From contig NZ_JACVPN010000001.1 of assembly GCF_018881855.1 (NCBI RefSeq), forward strand, positions 744,001 to 808,000: DNA of 64,000 nucleotides, written 5' to 3'. The notes under the pieces are model-generated. The model had not been told where the DNA came from, did not search any database, and was given only the letters and a program-made list of their open reading frames with translations. Below are positions 59,192 to 64,000 of the stretch, one piece after another. Numbering within the stretch: the first letter of the stretch is position 1; the number at the start of each line of letters is the position of its first letter. The stretch comes from Polynucleobacter sp. MWH-Berg-3C6. GTDB lineage: Bacteria > Pseudomonadota > Gammaproteobacteria > Burkholderiales > Burkholderiaceae. The position numbers and the translations under genes are program-made.

Positions 59192-61777
59192 TTAAACGGT
59201 CACAGTATCCGCAACATCACTAAAAGACTTCAGCTTATCAAAGCTCATGTATTTATAAACATCTCCAGCCTTAGCATCTAGCGCCTTCACTTGCTCTAAA
59301 TACTCTGCAGGAGTAGGTAGGCGTCCTAAGAGGGCGGCAACAGAGGCCAATTCAGCAGAAGCCAAATACACTCGAGTATCGATACCTAAGCGGTTAGGGA
59401 AGTTGCGGGTAGAGGTTGATACAGCTGTTGAACCTTTACGGATCTGAGCTTGATTACCCATGCAGAGTGAGCAGCCTGGGCTTTCCATGCGTGCACCAGC
59501 TGCACCCAACATGCCGTAGTAGCCTTCTTCCATCAATACCATGGCGTCCATCTTGGTTGGTGGGGCAACCCATAAACGGGTAGGCATATCTTTCTTCCCT
59601 TGCAAGACTTGTCCTGCTGCACGGAAGTGCCCAATGTTCGTCATGCAAGAGCCAATAAAGACTTCATCAATCTTGTCGCCTGCAACTTCAGACAATACTT
59701 TCACATCATCTGGGTCATTAGGACATGCAAGAATTGGTTCCTTGATTTCATCAATATTGATTTCGATGATCTCTGCATAGTCAGCATTAGCATCAGGTTG
59801 CAGTAATTGTGGGTTTGCAATCCAAGCCTCCATCGCTTTGATACGACGGCCCAGAGTGCGCTTGTCTTCGTAGCCATTGGCAATCATCCACTTCATCAAC
59901 GTGATATTGGATTGCATGTACTCAATAATCGGCTCTTTGTTCAAATGAACAGTGCAGCCACCCGCAGAACGCTCAGCAGAAGCATCTGATAATTCAAATG
60001 CTTGCTCAACCTTCAGGTCAGGTAGACCCTCGATTTCAAGGATACGGCCAGAGAAAATATTTTTCTTGCCTTGCTTCTCAACGGTCAACAATCCCCTTTT
60101 AATTGCATACAAAGGAATGGCGTTAACTAAGTCACGCAAGGTGATGCCAGGTTGCATCTTGCCTTTGAAGCGAACTAATACAGATTCGGGCATATCCAAA
60201 GGCATAACACCAGTCGCTGCAGCAAAAGCAACCAGGCCTGATCCAGCAGGGAAGGAAATACCGATTGGGAAACGGGTATGGCTATCACCGCCGGTGCCGC
60301 AGGTATCTGGAAGTAGCAAGCGATTTAACCAACTATGGATCACGCCGTCACCTGGACGCAACGCAACGCCACCACGATTGGTCATGAATGGTGGCAACTC
60401 ATGTTGCGTGCGAATATCTACTGGCTTTGGATAAGCAGAGGTATGGCAGAAAGATTGCATCACCAAATCAGAAGAGAAGCCCAAGCAAGCCAAATCTTTC
60501 AATTCGTCACGCGTCATAGGACCAGTTGTATCTTGGGAGCCAACGGTCGTCATGTGTGGTTCGCAGTAGGTGCCAGGACGTATACCTTGTCCTTCTGGTA
60601 AACCGCATGCGCGTCCAACCATCTTTTGGGCCAGGCTGAAACCTTTTTTATTATCAGGTGGGCTTACTGGGAGGCGGAATTCAGTTGATGCAGGCAATCC
60701 TAATGCTGCACGGGCTTTTGCAGTTAAACCTCGCCCTACGATCAATGGGATACGGCCACCAGCACGAACTTCATCCAAAATCACTGGCGATTTGAGTGAG
60801 AACGCAGCAATCTCTTTACCGTTTTTAAATGCTTTGCCCTCGTATGGGCGCAACTCAATCTCATCACCCATATTCATTTGAGATACATCTAATTCAATTG
60901 GTAGCGCACCAGAATCTTCCATGGTGTTAAAGAAGATTGGAGCAATATTACCGCCAAGGCAAACACCACCAAAACGCTTATTTGGTACAAAGGGAATATC
61001 TTGACCAGTCCACCAGAGAACAGAGTTGGTAGCAGATTTACGTGATGAGCCTGTGCCAACAACGTCACCAACGTAAGCAATTTGATTGCCTTTTTTCTGT
61101 AGGGCGGCAATTTGTTTCATCGGGCCACGCACACCAGATTCATCGGGTTCAATACCAGAACGTGGGTTCTTCAGCATGATCGTTGCATGCAATGGAATAT
61201 CTGGGCGGCTCCATGCATCAGGGGCAGGAGACAAGTCATCGGTATTAGTTTCACCAGTCACTTTGAAAACTGTGAGCTTCATGCTTTCTGGAACAGCAGG
61301 GCGGCCAGTAAACCAGTCCGCATCAGCCCAGCTTTTCATCACTGCCTTTGCGTTTGCATTCCCTTTTTCAGCAAGTTCCAGTACATCATTGAAGTAATCA
61401 AACATCAAGAGTGTTTTCTTGAGAGCTTCGGCTGCAACAGCCCCACATTCGGCATCACTTAATAATTCAACTAAGGGTTTAATGTTGTAGCCACCGAGCA
61501 TAGTTCCCAATAATTCCGTAGCTTTTACTCGAGAAATCAGCGGTGATTTTTCTGTGCCTTTTGCTATGGCATCTAAAAATTCTGCCTTTACCTTTGCGGC
61601 TTCATCAACGCCAGCAGGAACACGATTCGTAATAAGCTCTAAAAGCTCAGCCTCTTTGCCTGAAGGTGGGTTTTTTAATAACTTCACCAGTTCAGCGGTC
61701 TGATCCTTGGTTAATGGCAGAGCAGGTATACCAAGGGCTGCGCGTTCAGCAACATGGGCGTTGTAGGCTTCTAACAT
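59192..61777 (-). CDS. acnB: aconitate hydratase B
   Basis: AcnB interconverts citrate and isocitrate in the TCA cycle and can bind RNA when its cluster is lost. The 861-residue protein has the AcnB domain order (N-terminal HEAT-like domain first, swivel domain second, cluster domains last). CTHS-like [14 protein letters not shown] and [10 protein letters not shown] supply the [4Fe-4S] region. I chose the ATG at 61777, six bases after AGGA; an upstream in-frame start would add 23 unlikely residues. Length agrees with E. coli AcnB (865). Confidence 0.96.
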   Translation of the reverse strand: MLEAYNAHVAERAALGIPALPLTKDQTAELVKLLKNPPSGKEAELLELITNRVPAGVDEAAKVKAEFLDAIAKGTEKSPLISRVKATELLGTMLGGYNIKPLVELLSDAECGAVAAEALKKTLLMFDYFNDVLELAEKGNANAKAVMKSWADADWFTGRPAVPESMKLTVFKVTGETNTDDLSPAPDAWSRPDIPLHATIMLKNPRSGIEPDESGVRGPMKQIAALQKKGNQIAYVGDVVGTGSSRKSATNSVLWWTGQDIPFVPNKRFGGVCLGGNIAPIFFNTMEDSGALPIELDVSQMNMGDEIELRPYEGKAFKNGKEIAAFSLKSPVILDEVRAGGRIPLIVGRGLTAKARAALGLPASTEFRLPVSPPDNKKGFSLAQKMVGRACGLPEGQGIRPGTYCEPHMTTVGSQDTTGPMTRDELKDLACLGFSSDLVMQSFCHTSAYPKPVDIRTQHELPPFMTNRGGVALRPGDGVIHSWLNRLLLPDTCGTGGDSHTRFPIGISFPAGSGLVAFAAATGVMPLDMPESVLVRFKGKMQPGITLRDLVNAIPLYAIKRGLLTVEKQGKKNIFSGRILEIEGLPDLKVEQAFELSDASAERSAGGCTVHLNKEPIIEYMQSNITLMKWMIANGYEDKRTLGRRIKAMEAWIANPQLLQPDANADYAEIIEINIDEIKEPILACPNDPDDVKVLSEVAGDKIDEVFIGSCMTNIGHFRAAGQVLQGKKDMPTRLWVAPPTKMDAMVLMEEGYYGMLGAAGARMESPGCSLCMGNQAQIRKGSTAVSTSTRNFPNRLGIDTRVYLASAELASVAALLGRLPTPAEYLEQVKALDAKAGDVYKYMSFDKLKSFSDVADTVTV

Positions 61778-61943
61778 TGTGTTTCCTATGAGGTAAAGGT
61801 GATCAATAGAAAGACTATTCAGGAATTCTCTCCCGAATCCCAACATTATAGTTGCAAATTTAAGTCTTATATAAGAGTTTAAACCCCTAGAAATAAGCCC
61901 TAGAAATGCAATGAGTTCTCAATTTGGGGCCTTTTAAGTCAAA

Positions 61944-62132
61944 TTAGAGGGTCTGCTCATCCTTTAGGGCCCAAACTAAGGCAACAACCCAGCCAACGAG
62001 GGACCAGCCCAAAAAGAGGTTTAAGGCAAAAATAGCGCCCGAATTAGCTCTTTTTCTATTAAATGCAATCGCGAAGGGTAGGAAATAAAAGAGGGATAAA
62101 ACAGCGATCAGAATGGCAAATAGGAGGCGCAT
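61944..62132 (-). CDS. small membrane protein, superinfection-immunity (Imm_superinfect) family
   Basis: A 62-residue protein with two transmembrane helices (about 2-23 and 33-56). The pattern FLPFAIAFNRKRANSGAIFALNLFLGWSLVGWVVALVWAL fits the family named after phage T4 Imm, which blocks entry of phage DNA. Chromosomal members are common and mostly uncharacterised, so an immunity function is only a possibility. It stands alone between acnB and pyrG. Confidence 0.75.
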   Translation of the reverse strand: MRLLFAILIAVLSLFYFLPFAIAFNRKRANSGAIFALNLFLGWSLVGWVVALVWALKDEQTL

Positions 62133-62224
62133 AGGGGTAGATTGAGGTCAAAAATATTGTGATTTGAGCAATATTCTTAATATATAAGCAAATTTGAAAG
62201 TTCCTTAAATTTTATGGCTATCGT

Positions 62225-62230
62225 TATAAT
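62225..62230 (+). promoter_or_regulatory. candidate -10 element of pyrG
   Basis: TATAAT, a perfect -10 hexamer, lies about 25 bases before the pyrG start in an AT-rich stretch. The -35 region is weak (TTCCTT at 18-bp spacing). Confidence 0.45.
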
Positions 62231-62252
62231 TACTTTTTCCAACAGAGCTTAA

Positions 62253-63917
<1,665 letters not shown>

Positions 63918-63926
63918 GGGAAATCT

Positions 63927-64000
63927 ATGGGCACTTTCAAGCTATGCGGTTTCGATGTAGGTCTAGACAAACGTTTTTTCTTAATCGCAGGCACTTGCGT
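63927..64000 (+). CDS. kdsA: 3-deoxy-8-phosphooctulonate synthase KdsA, N-terminal fragment (cut by window end)
   Basis: The last 74 bases encode the first 24 residues, including KLCGFDVGLDKRFFLIAGTC, which matches the start of betaproteobacterial KdsA. KdsA makes KDO-8-phosphate for lipopolysaccharide. A GGGAAA ribosome site precedes the ATG. Only the N-terminus is visible. Confidence 0.85.
   Translation, partial: MGTFKLCGFDVGLDKRFFLIAGTC

Noticed and set aside
59952..60434. A 160-codon open frame antisense to acnB.
   Set aside because: Lies wholly inside conserved acnB coding sequence and has no ribosome site or family pattern.

Overview
The window looks like chromosomal core DNA from a free-living betaproteobacterium of the order Burkholderiales, most probably Polynucleobacter or a close relative. 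This is inferred from moderately AT-rich coding sequence, very tight gene packing, protein sequences closest in my recollection to Ralstonia, Cupriavidus and Burkholderia homologues, and familiar gene orders (thiC-thiO-thiS-thiG-thiE, bamD/rluD-pgeF, phaC-phaB-phaR, tig-clpP-clpX-lon-ppiD, pyrG-kdsA). No database search was possible. I see no insertion sequence, prophage, CRISPR array, rRNA gene or genomic island. No stretch longer than 300 bases lacks a gene.

Layout. 1-560: end of an alpha/beta hydrolase gene and a bidirectional terminator. 563-7650: thiamine biosynthesis. tRNA-Asn and thiD are divergent; a leftward operon behind a TPP riboswitch carries thiC, thiO, thiS, thiG and thiE, and a Nudix gene of the thiamine-linked DUF4743 type lies just upstream of the riboswitch. 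7650-10600: tRNA-Arg, a perfect inverted pair of DnaA boxes, and a leftward unit of CoA-transferase, MFS transporter and a 46-residue membrane peptide whose start overlaps the transporter stop. 10678-15122: topoisomerase IV (parE, parC). 15138-18165: XdhC-like and MocA-like molybdoenzyme maturation genes, a RidA-family gene and two small periplasmic cytochromes c.

18234-26264: the propionyl-CoA to succinyl-CoA route (methylmalonyl-CoA mutase, MeaB chaperone, propionyl-CoA carboxylase beta and alpha, VOC protein), divergent from a GntR/FCD regulator whose start codon lies inside a perfect 20-bp palindrome. 26298-33305: tsaB, rimI, a probable DNA polymerase III psi subunit (holD-like), lplT, alr, bamD, rluD and pgeF. 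33416-39124: polyhydroxyalkanoate synthesis (phaC, phaB, phaR, a BktB-like thiolase) with rimO inside the cluster. Propionyl-CoA catabolism and PHA synthesis draw on the same acyl-CoA pools, so their proximity makes metabolic sense.

39172-44911: serB and mfd (leftward), ispD and ispF (rightward). 44991-53550: tRNA-Leu, tig, clpP, clpX, lon behind a good sigma-32-type promoter, tRNA-Val, a PpiD-like chaperone that seems to lack its parvulin domain, and tesA. Together this is a protein-quality-control block. 53601-64000: a YbbA-type ABC ATPase, purL, a spermidine-synthase-fold protein, acnB, a small membrane protein of the superinfection-immunity family, pyrG and the start of kdsA.

No wholly new system is evident. 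The most useful leads are the holD-like gene, the Nudix gene beside the thi operon, the PpiD without a parvulin domain, the 46-residue membrane peptide, the DnaA-box palindrome, and several regulatory sites (GntR palindrome, lon heat-shock promoter, shared -10 element of tRNA-Asn and thiD).
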